64,000 bases of DNA from an uncultured Flavobacteriaceae bacterium (GTDB taxonomy: Bacteria > Bacteroidota > Bacteroidia > Flavobacteriales > Flavobacteriaceae). Under the pieces are notes generated by a model, which searched no databases, had not been told where the DNA came from, and saw only the letters and a program-made list of their open reading frames with translations. Shown here piece after piece: positions 53,756 to 63,149 of the stretch. The translations under genes and the position numbers were made by a program. Location: contig CAJIYJ010000004.1 in assembly GCA_905181625.1 (NCBI GenBank), positions 94,750-158,749 on the forward strand, in the 5' to 3' direction. The number at the start of each line of letters is the position of its first letter. Position 1 is the stretch's first letter.

Positions 53756-56700
53756 CTTTTTACAATTTTAAATGTTTTTCTAACTGTTGTTCCTTCTAAG
53801 TAACTCAAGTAAGTTCCTGCTGGAACACCAGTTAAATCTAATTCTGTTTTTCTACTATCTAAGATCTTCTGATCTCTAGTAAACACCAGATCACCTTTGG
53901 TTGTAAACACACTCATCTTAACTCCCGTATCCTCACCATTTACAAAGACATCAACTTCTCCTTTAGTTGGGTTTGGATAATAGAAAATATCCTCTGAAAT
54001 AAAGATCTCTCTTTCTATTATTCCTTGACAATCTAAGTCTGTGCTGATCTTTATTATACTAAGGCCGGTTGGAAGAGTGTATTGAAAGTTATCACCCTTC
54101 ACCTTCAAATCTCTCTCCATTAACCTCTACGTTATAGCTCTTAGAACCTGCTAATTGAATGCTGGTGGTTCTTTTGTCATTATCTACATCAATAAACGCA
54201 CTGAGGGCTTTAGGCTCTCCTATAACAACTTCAAAACATTGTTCGTAGTCTCTGACCTGTCTACTTTAAAGCAAACACTGTAAGTGCCTGCAGCAAGTCC
54301 TGTTATAGAAGCCGTTTTATCATCGCCTGTTATAACAATAGGATCGTCTTTGCCAGTAACAGTAATACTGTAATCAAAAGAAGCATCCTCTATACTAAGT
54401 CCTATAGAACCATCAGTATTGCCAATGCAAGTGGCACTAGTAACAGAAACTTTATTATTGTTAGCAGGTAAATTTAACAATGAACAGTCGGAGACAAATA
54501 CCATATTAGAAACTTTTTTAGAATCAGTTCCCTGGTCATTAGTAACTGTCAAATTTACATCATAATATCCAGATGATTTATAAGTTACTTCTGGATTTCT
54601 TATTGAATTTGAAGAAACAGAACTAGCCCCTGGAAATTCCCATTTCCATGTAGCATTCTTATGATTTAAAATTGAATAATCTTCAAATTGAATAATTGCA
54701 TTTTTTAATGAACCCTCAGTATTTTGATTAACTTTTTTAATATCATCTAAATGATAGTAAGCACCAGGCGTAGACTCTCCATGATCAATACGAAATTCTA
54801 TTTTCATGAAATCTGCTGTTCCATCCCAAAATTGACCAGCTCTTGGATATGACTGAGATGAAACAGTTGAAAAATCGAATTCTAATGTGTTCCATCCTTT
54901 TGTGAAATCTTTTGTTAATGCAATATATTCACTGTTACCACTTTGCATTAAAACCATACTTAATTTATGAGTACTAGCATCTGGCGAATAAACCTTGACA
55001 GAATATTTATTATCCCCATCCTTAACAATTTTTACTGGCTCGTCTAATACAATTGACGTTCTATCCCAAATATATGTACCACGAATAATTTTTCCTGTAT
55101 TATTTTTATCATCCTCAGGATCTTTAGAAAGTTCAAATTTATTTCCAACTGAATTCCATGAAAGTCCTTTATTGAAATTAATTGGTAGTTTTTTTAAGTT
55201 ATCTGAAGTACAATATATCGTACTTTTAGAAATCATTGGCTGTGCTTTAGGTTTAGAGGGTTCGAACAAGTCTCTTTCCCATATACCTCGCCCTCCTGCA
55301 ACTCTAATTTTTCCATCTCGATAAAATGGAAGGAATCCATATATCCCTCCAAAGTTCCTTGGTAATCCATCTCTAAAATTTTGCCAATCTGAATGAGAAT
55401 TATTTCGATACCATATATTATTACTTGAATAAATATAGACTCCTCCCTCTGTTCCTTCTTGAACTTGAACACCCTGAATCTGTACACCATTAAGAACAGC
55501 TGAAGTAAGATTAGTCCAAGAAACTCCCAAATCTTTAGATGTAAAAATTTTATCTGACCCATTTCCTCCATCATTGGTAGCTAAAAACAAGTCATTTTCC
55601 AAATTAATTGAAATTAGCATTGTTCTATTGCTATTAAAAGGAAGGTTTATAGAAGTCCAGTTATCGCCTCCATCTTCTGATTTCCAAAGTTTTCCAGCAG
55701 TATTAGTTGGAGCGGGAGATGAACTTGTTTGTTGGGTAACAAAAATTAAATTAGGATTTTTTCTTGATATTTCAATACCCTTAACCAAATGAGAATTTTC
55801 TTCTCCAAATTCCTTGAGCAAAATAAAACCACTTCCTCCATTTTCACTTTTCCATAATTTATTTTCTTTTCCAAGAAACAATTCATTCCAAAACCTAGGA
55901 TCGTTAACCACCTCACTACTATAACCACGCCAATAATGTTCGCTTGGATACTTTGAATAACCTGCTATTTTTTTTAAATTTCCTGTAAAAACATCTGGTA
56001 TTTCATATGCAGATATATCACTATGAAATACTTTTCTGTTTTCTCCTTTATTAACATATCCTGTTGCTCGTTCTGCACCACCAAGATGTAAGAAATTTCC
56101 TTTTCCATAAGATTCAAAATAAGCAGCATTTCCGTTATGGTAACTTCCTCCAACCAAAACATCTTCATTCCAACCTTGGTCAAAGCCCCAGTAACTTTTT
56201 CCATTTAATCCATAACGTCTCTTTTCAACAAAAACAAGATTAGAATCAAAGTAATCAATTCCTCCGTCAGTGGTTACCCATGCATCATCCCCATTAATTT
56301 CAATATCTTGAATATTAAATAACAAACTCTAACTGTAGTACAATTATCACAATAATATCCACCCTTACTTTTATATGACACTCCACCATCTTCAGACTTC
56401 CACAGACTTAAAGCTCCTACAAGGAATTTGTCTGGATTAGTATCAGAAACATCAATTGCGAGATTATAGAATCCTTGATTAAAACTTCCTCCATTCCTAC
56501 TTCTATTTGTCAAATTCCAATGATCCTTACTATAAGGCCCTCCAGGTTCATTATCAGGATTACCATCCATATCACCATCATAAGGCGTTGACCAACTCTC
56601 AGGCATTGCACTTCTATAAATTCCTATAAAATTAGAATCATCTACTTCGTCGTCCTCGTTTCCTAATAAAATAACATATAGTCTATTCGGATCAGCATCA

Positions 56701-57711
56701 GTTAAACCAATTTAACAAAGTGATTTGATACGTGCCATCAGTTGAGAGCTTTATATCGTCTTTAACTTCAAAATTTTCTTCGAGTTCAGCAAATGCTTGC
56801 GTGTAGTTATGACTTAGGGATGTTTTTAGATAACTAGAGGAGCTGTTTGATTGAAACTTTATATCATAAACAGTGTTATCAAAAATTTTAACCCATGATT
56901 CTCCTCCATCATTAGTTCTATAAAGGCCTTTGTTTCCAGCAATTAATACAATGTTTGAATTATTTGGAGAAATATCTATGGCATATATTGAATTCTCATT
57001 TACAGAAAATAAAGCTTCCCATGAAACTCCTCCATCAACTGTCTTATAAATTACTCCAGCATTGTCTCCAAAATACACTACAGTTTCATTTATTGGATCT
57101 ATTTTTATAGCTGTAGGTGATCTGTTATTTAAATTATTTCCAACTGAATTCCATGAAAGTCCTTTATCAGATGATTTATAAATTCCACCTGTTTCCCCCC
57201 CTGCATATAAAATATTAGGATTAGAAATTGATTGACAAAGACTATACACATTCATTTGTCCATAAGCCCAAGAGTTCCCCAGATTAGAGGGTTTATTAGT
57301 TTTAAAAGGACCTATAGGAACCCAACCAACTACACTTTTTTGATTATTAGAGGAAATCATCCTTCTATTGATTTTTTCTGGAACTTTTAATGATATTTCA
57401 ATAGATCCATCTTGTTTAATATAATTTCTACTATTAATTATTCTACTAAAATGTTTGAAATTTTGAGTATGAATATTTTTTTCGAAGACATTCTTTTGAT
57501 AATATGCTATAAATTCATCTTGAATTTTATAGTAATTTGGTGATTCAGAATACATTAAATGAACCCAATAAGGATCATTCTCACTAATCTGTGGGATCAT
57601 TTTAAAAATTGATACGTATTTTGGGTTTGGAGTTTTATTAATTAATTGTGCTTGGTTACATTGTAAAGAAAAAAGAGGAATTAGTAATAATAGTAGATGT
57701 AATTTTTTCAT
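53752..57711 (-). pseudogene. Large BNR/PKD surface protein with T9SS sorting domain, frameshifted
   Basis: Four pieces in different frames form one protein of roughly 1,300 residues. Order: secretion signal (LLLLLIPLFSLQCNQAQ) and repeated SSDKGLSWNSVG, VDGGVSWEALF and NDGGESWVKIF sortilin/BNR motifs (56698-57711); more of the same fold after a frameshift near 56705 (to 56274); further BNR motifs (LWKSEDGGDNWTS), a carbohydrate-binding-like segment and a PKD domain (WEFPGASSV ... VNLTVTNDQG) in 54220-56325; then frameshifts near 54265 and 54105 and the type IX sorting domain (YYPNPTKGEVDVFV ... KTFKIVKR). Catalytic function unclear; secretion via T9SS is likely if intact. Four shifts make it non-functional as written. 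Confidence 0.85.
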
Positions 57712-57716
57712 GGTCG

Positions 57717-57724
57717 CAAAATTA
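57717..57724 (-). promoter_or_regulatory. -7 box of the BNR/T9SS gene
   Basis: On the minus strand TAATTTTG is an exact TAnnTTTG, five bases (CGACC) before the ATG at 57709-57711, the same spacing as at lpxD and the XRE gene. Confidence 0.5.
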
Positions 57725-57892
57725 AGCTAAATATTCTATAAAAAGGGTTATTTTCATCAGTGTTTAAATAGAAGTTAAAAGGCTCAAAGTAGAGTAAAAA
57801 CAGAGCTATAAAAAGCCCGAAAATACCACATTTTGTAGTTTGATAAGTCGCCAAAAGTTAAAATTAACTCAATTCTTAGTGCAATCAAAATT

Positions 57893-57992
57893 CCAAAAAA
57901 GTCTCAATAGTAATTTTTAATTGGTACTACCCTACTCAAATAATATCGGTTTTCTTTTGACGGGAGGTGTTTGTATAAGTATGTATAATAGT
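57893..57992 (+). repeat. Island repeat, copy C
   Basis: About 100 bases, nearly identical to B and D. Its end is 47 bases 3' of the stop codon of the TonB-like gene (minus strand). Downstream sequence includes the short shared element at 58019-58041. Confidence 0.95.
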
Positions 57993-58018
57993 GAGGCTCT
58001 GGGTTTCTTAAAAGAAAA

Positions 58019-58041
58019 AGATATGCCTATGATTTAGTTTT
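58019..58041 (+). repeat. Short shared sequence near a gene end, copy 2
   Basis: AGATATGCCTATGATTTAGT plus TTT; partner of 52640-52662. It overlaps the last base pairs before the TonB-like stop codon. Confidence 0.65.
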
Positions 58042-58786
58042 ATTGTAACCTAAATGTAATAGGAATACTAAAAGGAACTCTAACGAGTCTTCCCTTTTGT
58101 GTTCCAGGTTTCATTTTTGGAAGAAGTGAGATAATTCTATTAGCTTCTCTTTCCAATATAGAGTGAGGTCCTCGAGTTCTAATCCCACTAATGTCTCCAT
58201 CCTTTCCTATCATAAATTGAACAAAAACTCTCCCTTGAATTCCCGTTTTTTGAGCAAATTCTGGGTATCTAAAGTTCTTATTAATATGTTTCATTATTTT
58301 CTCTTGAAAACATTTTCTTCTATCAGATTTAGCAACTCTTTCACAGCCTGGGAATATTGGTACCTCTTCAATTGAAGCAAATGGTATTTCCAACTCTAAA
58401 TCATTTGTTTTTTCATCTTTTAGTTCAGCTATAGCATTTTTAAGCATATTAGACCCATTAGATTTTAACATATCTCTAAGCTCTTTAACTTTGTTTTCGA
58501 GTGATTCGTCCACAAACAACTCAACAGAATTACCTTTTAACTTAGTTGTTTTAAAACTTTTTTGTTCAAAACCTACATAAGACACTGATATAGTGTCTCC
58601 GATTAAGGCCTTGATAGTGAAATCTCCAGAGAAATCTGACAAAGATTGTTTTTTAGTCCTATTATTATAAATTGATGCGCCTGGTAGAGGGGCTTTATCA
58701 AAATATGCAACTACATTGCCTTTTAGAGTGTTCTGCCCAAAAGAAACAAGTGGAACAAACAGTAATAGTAGAATTAGTTTTTTCAT
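58040..58786 (-). CDS. TonB-like protein with carboxypeptidase-regulatory domain
   Basis: A 248-residue envelope protein: signal or anchor segment (about 1-17), then a CarboxypepD_reg-like domain (LKGNVVAYFDKAPLPGASIYN, FDGSGDFTI-like turn), a linker, and a TonB C-terminal domain (NFRYPEFAQKTGIQGRVFVQFMIGKDGDISGI ... FSIPITFRLQ). Such proteins energise or dock TonB receptors. Its ATG overlaps the stop of the PD-(D/E)XK gene (ATGA), so they form one operon. Confidence 0.85.
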   Translation of the reverse strand: MKKLILLLLFVPLVSFGQNTLKGNVVAYFDKAPLPGASIYNNRTKKQSLSDFSGDFTIKALIGDTISVSYVGFEQKSFKTTKLKGNSVELFVDESLENKVKELRDMLKSNGSNMLKNAIAELKDEKTNDLELEIPFASIEEVPIFPGCERVAKSDRRKCFQEKIMKHINKNFRYPEFAQKTGIQGRVFVQFMIGKDGDISGIRTRGPHSILEREANRIISLLPKMKPGTQKGRLVRVPFSIPITFRLQ

Positions 58787-59838
58787 AAATTATTTTTCAA
58801 GTTCATTATTTGATTGTAAAGATCTTTTATTAAATCATCTTTGCTTAAGCCTGATTTTACATACAATGGAATAAGAGGTGGCATACCCATTATATCATAC
58901 ATAATTGGAGGTGAAGTATTTTCAAATTCTCTTAATTTGTTTTTAAGAATAAAAAAAGAATCCGGATTCTCCCAATCATCTTTACCCTCTCCAAATATTT
59001 CAAACCACAGCGGAGTATTAGCTTTTTCGTACCAAAGCCTATTGTCAAATTTGATTTTACAATTATATGTTCCAATTTTAAAATAGCGATAATAAAGATA
59101 TTTTGTAGCTCCCTTATTTAAACCTTTAGACGTAAATTCTTTTTGGCCCTTTCCAAAATCAACTACTTCATCAACTAGATCACAAAAATCAATATTTCTT
59201 TTACCAACCATTGGAGAAATTTCTTCTTTTGAAAACGGAATAAACGAGTCGGTATCTATAGCAAAACACAACCCTATTAGTTGATTTACATCTGAAAAAG
59301 TTTTTGAGTCCTCGCTAACATTATTTTTAATAGATTGTAAAACCTCCTCCCAATTTAAAAAACAAATACTATGAAAGGTGTTTAGAGTAATTACATCTAA
59401 ATTTTGATCTTTATTTTCTTTAAAGTCTAATTTTGATTCATTAAGTCTACTGATTATTTCCATATACAAAGAATACTTCCTTTTTTGAGGAGCTAAAAAA
59501 ACTAAAACAGAAGGTGTTTGATCTGGAAGTCTAGAAATATATGTTTCAGGTTGATTTTTAGTTAAAGATGCCCAAAACTTAGCCTCAACTATTACAACAG
59601 GTTTATTCTGTGAGCTGTAGCCAATTAAGTCAGGTATTGCAGAATCTTTTGATGAATGAACTTGAGTAGTGAATTTGAGATTTTCTTCAATCCTATCATC
59701 GAGTTTTGAAATTACATTACACACTGCTTGATTAGCTTCTTTAGATTTATTTAATATAATATTTAGAGCTTCTGAAGCTAAATTTTCTTTTTGAGTAACA
59801 AACCTTTCAGCCAACTCACCTAATAAAGATTTTTTCAT
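58783..59838 (-). CDS. PD-(D/E)XK nuclease-fold protein
   Basis: About 351 residues from ATG 59836-59838 (MKKSLLGELAERF), which I prefer over an earlier in-frame ATG at 59859. The motif IPDLIGY ... VVIVEAKFW places Asp70, Glu85 and Lys87 in the PD-(D/E)XK active-site spacing. The rest is helical with no recognised partner domain. In flavobacterial islands such proteins accompany defence or mobile genes, which is only context. Coupled to the TonB-like gene by a four-base overlap; divergent from the DUF2779 gene. Confidence 0.8.
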   Translation of the reverse strand: MKKSLLGELAERFVTQKENLASEALNIILNKSKEANQAVCNVISKLDDRIEENLKFTTQVHSSKDSAIPDLIGYSSQNKPVVIVEAKFWASLTKNQPETYISRLPDQTPSVLVFLAPQKRKYSLYMEIISRLNESKLDFKENKDQNLDVITLNTFHSICFLNWEEVLQSIKNNVSEDSKTFSDVNQLIGLCFAIDTDSFIPFSKEEISPMVGKRNIDFCDLVDEVVDFGKGQKEFTSKGLNKGATKYLYYRYFKIGTYNCKIKFDNRLWYEKANTPLWFEIFGEGKDDWENPDSFFILKNKLREFENTSPPIMYDIMGMPPLIPLYVKSGLSKDDLIKDLYNQIMNLKNNL

Positions 59839-59916
59839 ATTACTAAATATACAAAACAAAGTATAGTCGTTTTAATATATAATTATCTAATATTAATATA
59901 TTTAGAAAAATTAATT

Positions 59917-61395
59917 TTGAGATATAAACTTTCCAAATCGACTTTTATTAGAGGCCTTCAATGTGAGAAGTCACTGTATCTGTACAAGAAACATTATAAA
60001 TTAAAGGACCCTACTAGCCCATCATTACAAGCTGTTTTTGACCAGGGTAATCAAATTGGGGTATTAGCTCAGTCTTTATTTCCTGGTGGTGTAGACGCCA
60101 CTCCTTCTAGTCATTTTAGAATGATGGAATCTGTAATGAAAACCAAAGCATTTTTAGAAAGTGGAGAATCCATAATCTATGAAGCTACGTTCAACTACAA
60201 TGAAGTATTAGCTGCACTTGATATATTGGTAAAAGATAGTGAAGGTTGGAAAGCTTACGAAGTTAAAAGCTCAACCTCTGTTTCACAGACCTACATTAAA
60301 GATGCCGCTATTCAGTATTACACAATTATTAACTCTGGAATCGATTTAGTTGATATTTCTGTAGTTCATATAAATAATCAATATGTCTTAGATGGAGATT
60401 TAGATATTGATCAGTTATTTACTATTGAATCAGTAAAAGATAGAGTCTTAGATTATCTTCCTGAAATCCCTAGTGAAATCACAAGATTGAAGAACGTTAT
60501 CGAACTTGATTCAGCTCCTAATATTGATATTGGATTACACTGTCATGAACCTTATGATTGTGATTTTAAAGGAACTTGTTGGAAACACATTCCTGAGTAT
60601 TCTGTATTTGACATCTCAAATCTAAACAAAAAGAAAAAGTTTGATTTATATAATCAAGGTATTACCACTTTAGACCAAGTTGATTTATCACAAACAAAAC
60701 TCAGTGAAAACCAAATATTACAAGTAGAATCTGAAGTTGAGGGAAAGTCACATATTAATAAAGAAGAAATTAAAAAGTTTTTAAACAACCTTAAGTATCC
60801 TCTTTATTATCTAGATTTTGAAACCATTAACCCTGGTGTTCCTAAATATCAAGGTTTAAGACCCTATCAAAATAGTATATTTCAGTATTCTCTACATGTT
60901 AAACAATCAGAAGATTCAGAACTAATACATAAAGAATTCCTTGCTGATCCAAAAAAAGACCCTAGAGTTGAACTTATTGAGCAGTTAATAAGTGATTGTG
61001 GAGATTCAGGTGATATATTAGTTTACAACATAAGCTTTGAAAGAAGCAGATTACATGAACTAATTGAGCAATTTCCTAAACATAAAGCTCCATTACAATG
61101 CATTATAGAAAGACTTAAGGATCTTATGATACCATTTCAAAATAAGTGGTACTACACGCCTGAAATGAGAGGCAGTTATTCTATCAAGAGTGTACTTCCA
61201 GCACTTATTCCAGAACTATCATACAATGATCTCAATATTAATGATGGTGGAACAGCATCATCAACATTTCAATCTATGATAAATGGTAGTTTTAAAGGAG
61301 ATGAATTATCAACTAGAAAAGATTTATTAGAGTACTGTAAGTTAGACACATATGCAATGGTCAAGATTATAGAAAAGTTGAAAAAATCTCAATAG
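59917..61395 (+). CDS. DUF2779 protein with Cas4-like nuclease signature
   Basis: A 492-residue protein. The N-terminal half has a RecB/Cas4-type nuclease pattern: Cys16, then Asp102 with Glu115-Val-Lys117 (ALDIL ... AYEVKSS), then CHEPYDCDFKGTC with Cys209, Cys215 and Cys221. One Cys before and three after the catalytic motif is the ligand layout of an iron-sulfur cluster in Cas4 and AddB. The C-terminal half begins YLDFETINP (Asp300, Glu302), an RNase H/DnaQ-like start, and carries RSRLHELIEQF and YCKLDTYAMVKI. Start at TTG 59917. Its last codons and stop fall inside repeat copy D. Confidence 0.85.
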   Translation: MRYKLSKSTFIRGLQCEKSLYLYKKHYKLKDPTSPSLQAVFDQGNQIGVLAQSLFPGGVDATPSSHFRMMESVMKTKAFLESGESIIYEATFNYNEVLAALDILVKDSEGWKAYEVKSSTSVSQTYIKDAAIQYYTIINSGIDLVDISVVHINNQYVLDGDLDIDQLFTIESVKDRVLDYLPEIPSEITRLKNVIELDSAPNIDIGLHCHEPYDCDFKGTCWKHIPEYSVFDISNLNKKKKFDLYNQGITTLDQVDLSQTKLSENQILQVESEVEGKSHINKEEIKKFLNNLKYPLYYLDFETINPGVPKYQGLRPYQNSIFQYSLHVKQSEDSELIHKEFLADPKKDPRVELIEQLISDCGDSGDILVYNISFERSRLHELIEQFPKHKAPLQCIIERLKDLMIPFQNKWYYTPEMRGSYSIKSVLPALIPELSYNDLNINDGGTASSTFQSMINGSFKGDELSTRKDLLEYCKLDTYAMVKIIEKLKKSQ

Positions 61396-61477
61396 TTATT
61401 TTTAATTGGTACTACCCTACTCAAATAAGATCGGTTTTCTTTTGATGGGAGGTGTTTGTATAAGTATGTATAATAGT
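61381..61477 (+). repeat. Island repeat, copy D
   Basis: About 97 bases, differing from B and C by a few bases (TTATTTTTAA for TAATTTTTAA; AAGATCGG for ATATCGG). It begins inside the last codons of the DUF2779 gene and supplies its TAG (61393-61395), and ends 10 bases before the stop of the minus-strand caspase gene. Confidence 0.95.
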
Positions 61478-61487
61478 GAGGTTCTGC

Positions 61488-62209
61488 TTATTTAACCTTC
61501 TTTTTGTTCAAGTAAAATACATCACCTGTTAGTTTAGATTCCTCAACTGGGCTTTGAGTTTTATTAGAAAGTCTTAATACTTCTGTTCTAACATTTTTAA
61601 AGACTTGCTCAATACTTACATTTTCTTCTAATAGTTTTTCTGCGAGTGCTTGAGAGTATAAACTATTGCCTCCATCTCCATCAGCTGCTGTCTGTCCATG
61701 GTCTGTAGAGAAAGCGATTAAAGAACCTGTTGGTGGGGGTGTTTTAGCCAACCCTGCCCCTTTTAAAGATCTTGTCTTATTCCAATTCGATTCAAAAGGA
61801 TTGTCTCTACAAGCGTCTAGTACAATAAAGTTTAATTGGTTTTCTCTTGTTGACTCCAAATACCGAAGTACTCGTTGCATACTAACTCCGTTATCCTCTA
61901 CATCATCTTCAAATTCAAATTCTTCATTTACTGGTAATAAGTAATTTTCATTGTTTAATTGTATTCCGTGACCCGCATAATAAACAAAGGCTATCTTCAT
62001 AATTCTTTCTCTTTCTACCAAAGTCTTTAATAGCATCTAACATTTCGTCTTCAGTAGCTAAATTGTTGTAATACAACTTCAAAATCTAATTTTTCTAAAG
62101 ATTCAGCTATTAAGTTAGCATCATTAACAGGGTTTTCTAAGAGGGACCTTTTTCATAAGCTGCGTTTCCAATAACTAAGAGCTATTTTTCTGTCTACTCT
62201 TTTCATCAT
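61488..62209 (-). pseudogene. Caspase-like (C14) protease, copy 1, frameshifted
   Basis: The open piece 61488-62036 gives a peptidase domain with the catalytic His in YYAGHG and Cys in LDACRDNPF, then KTPPPTGSLIAFSTDHGQTAADGDGGNS and VFYLN. Upstream, 62036-62209 continues with RKIALVIGNAAYEKG, ENPVNDANLIAESLEKLDFEVV and NLATEDEMLDAIKDFGRKR in shifted frames, so the gene starts near 62206-62209 and overlaps the end of the YwqK gene. Bacterial caspase-like enzymes act in regulated proteolysis, and some in defence. Confidence 0.82.
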
Positions 62210-63149
62210 CTAAATACAATTCGTCATAATCAATATCCCCATTTTTAAAATAATATGATTTTTTTCCATTTTTCAAACCATTTAAATGATCTACTTCACT
62301 AAAGACTTGGCCAGTTTCATAAAATAAAATTACTGTTCCATTATTATTCTCATTACTCATCTGAAGACCTTTACCTTTTTTATATTTACTTTCGATAAAA
62401 TAAGGATCTGTAATTATATTTCCAATACTTTTAATAGCTCCACTTTCATAATAAAAAATTTCTTGACGATTTAATTCTTTAATCTTTAAACCAGAACTAG
62501 ATAACCACAAGTCTAGAACATTTTTATCAATGTCATTAGTATTAAATTCAACATAATTTCTTTTCAATCTAATACCGCCGGATTCATAATAAAGTTCCCC
62601 TTGTTCAGGAAAACCATTACTATAATTATTAATGGCATTGATTTGCCCTGATTTATAAAAACTTTTTTGAGCGCCGTCAGGAACATCCATGTTATAATTA
62701 TTTATAGCAAAAATAGTTTTAGAAACACCTCGATAAAAAAATTGCTCTCCGTGTTGTTTATCATCAACAAAAGTTCCTTTTATATGAATATTTCCATTTT
62801 TCCAGTAACTAGTAGATTCTCCTTGTCTTTTCCCATCAATATAGTTTACGAGTGATTTAACCTCTCCAGAATCATGATACCATGTTTGAGTTCCGTTTAA
62901 TATTCCATTAACCCAATATTGAGTACCGATAACTTTTCCAGTATCCCCATAACATTTTTCTTTTCCAATTCTTAAATCATTATTATACATTACTGTACAA
63001 TCTATTTCACCTGACTCTTTATATTCAATAAAAATGCTAAAAATTTTATTATTAATTAATAATTTTGATGATCCTGAACAATTGGAGTTGTTTAGATCTG
63101 TTAGTTCCGAAGCACAAAAGCGGGGGTTCCATGCTCTAATTTTGAACAT
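62175..63149 (-). CDS. MORN/YwqK-type repeat protein, N-terminus replaced
   Basis: A 324-residue frame. From about residue 30 onwards it contains repeated ~23-residue motifs of MORN_2 type (NGTQTWYHDSGEVKSLVNYIDGKRQGES, SYWKNGNIHIKGTFVDDKQHG, SFYKSGQINAINNYSNG, ELYYESGG, LFYETGQVFSEVDHLNGLKNGKKSYYFKNGD), as in YwqK-family 'antitoxins'. The first ~30 residues (up to about 63060) come from an unrelated G+C-richer fragment, so the real start is missing. Its C-terminal 35 bases overlap the caspase start, and the two may once have been one fused gene. Confidence 0.7.
   Translation of the reverse strand: MFKIRAWNPRFCASELTDLNNSNCSGSSKLLINNKIFSIFIEYKESGEIDCTVMYNNDLRIGKEKCYGDTGKVIGTQYWVNGILNGTQTWYHDSGEVKSLVNYIDGKRQGESTSYWKNGNIHIKGTFVDDKQHGEQFFYRGVSKTIFAINNYNMDVPDGAQKSFYKSGQINAINNYSNGFPEQGELYYESGGIRLKRNYVEFNTNDIDKNVLDLWLSSSGLKIKELNRQEIFYYESGAIKSIGNIITDPYFIESKYKKGKGLQMSNENNNGTVILFYETGQVFSEVDHLNGLKNGKKSYYFKNGDIDYDELYLDDEKSRQKNSS

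Larger units (their letters stand above)
57712..58039. other. Gap with repeat C and the BNR promoter
   Basis: About 328 bases without a gene. It contains the promoter box of the BNR pseudogene at its left edge and repeat copy C (57893-57992). The rest is AT-rich with no open frame that I can support. Confidence 0.7.

Noticed and set aside
54220..56325. Programmed frameshifting in the BNR gene
   Set aside because: Four separate shifts with no slippery heptamer or stimulatory hairpin recognised; decay or sequencing error is simpler.
59912..59919. TAATTTTG as the promoter of the DUF2779 gene
   Set aside because: It overlaps the TTG start codon, and no downstream in-frame start exists before conserved residues, so the match is probably chance.
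51093..61477. The four repeats as a CRISPR array
   Set aside because: The copies are about 100 bp long and 1.7-4.9 kb apart with genes between; there are no spacers and no cas genes apart from a Cas4-like signature.
51093..61477. A classical integron
   Set aside because: I see no GTTRRRY/RYYYAAC core sites and no integron-type integrase; the only recombinase remnant looks phage-type and gene orientation varies.
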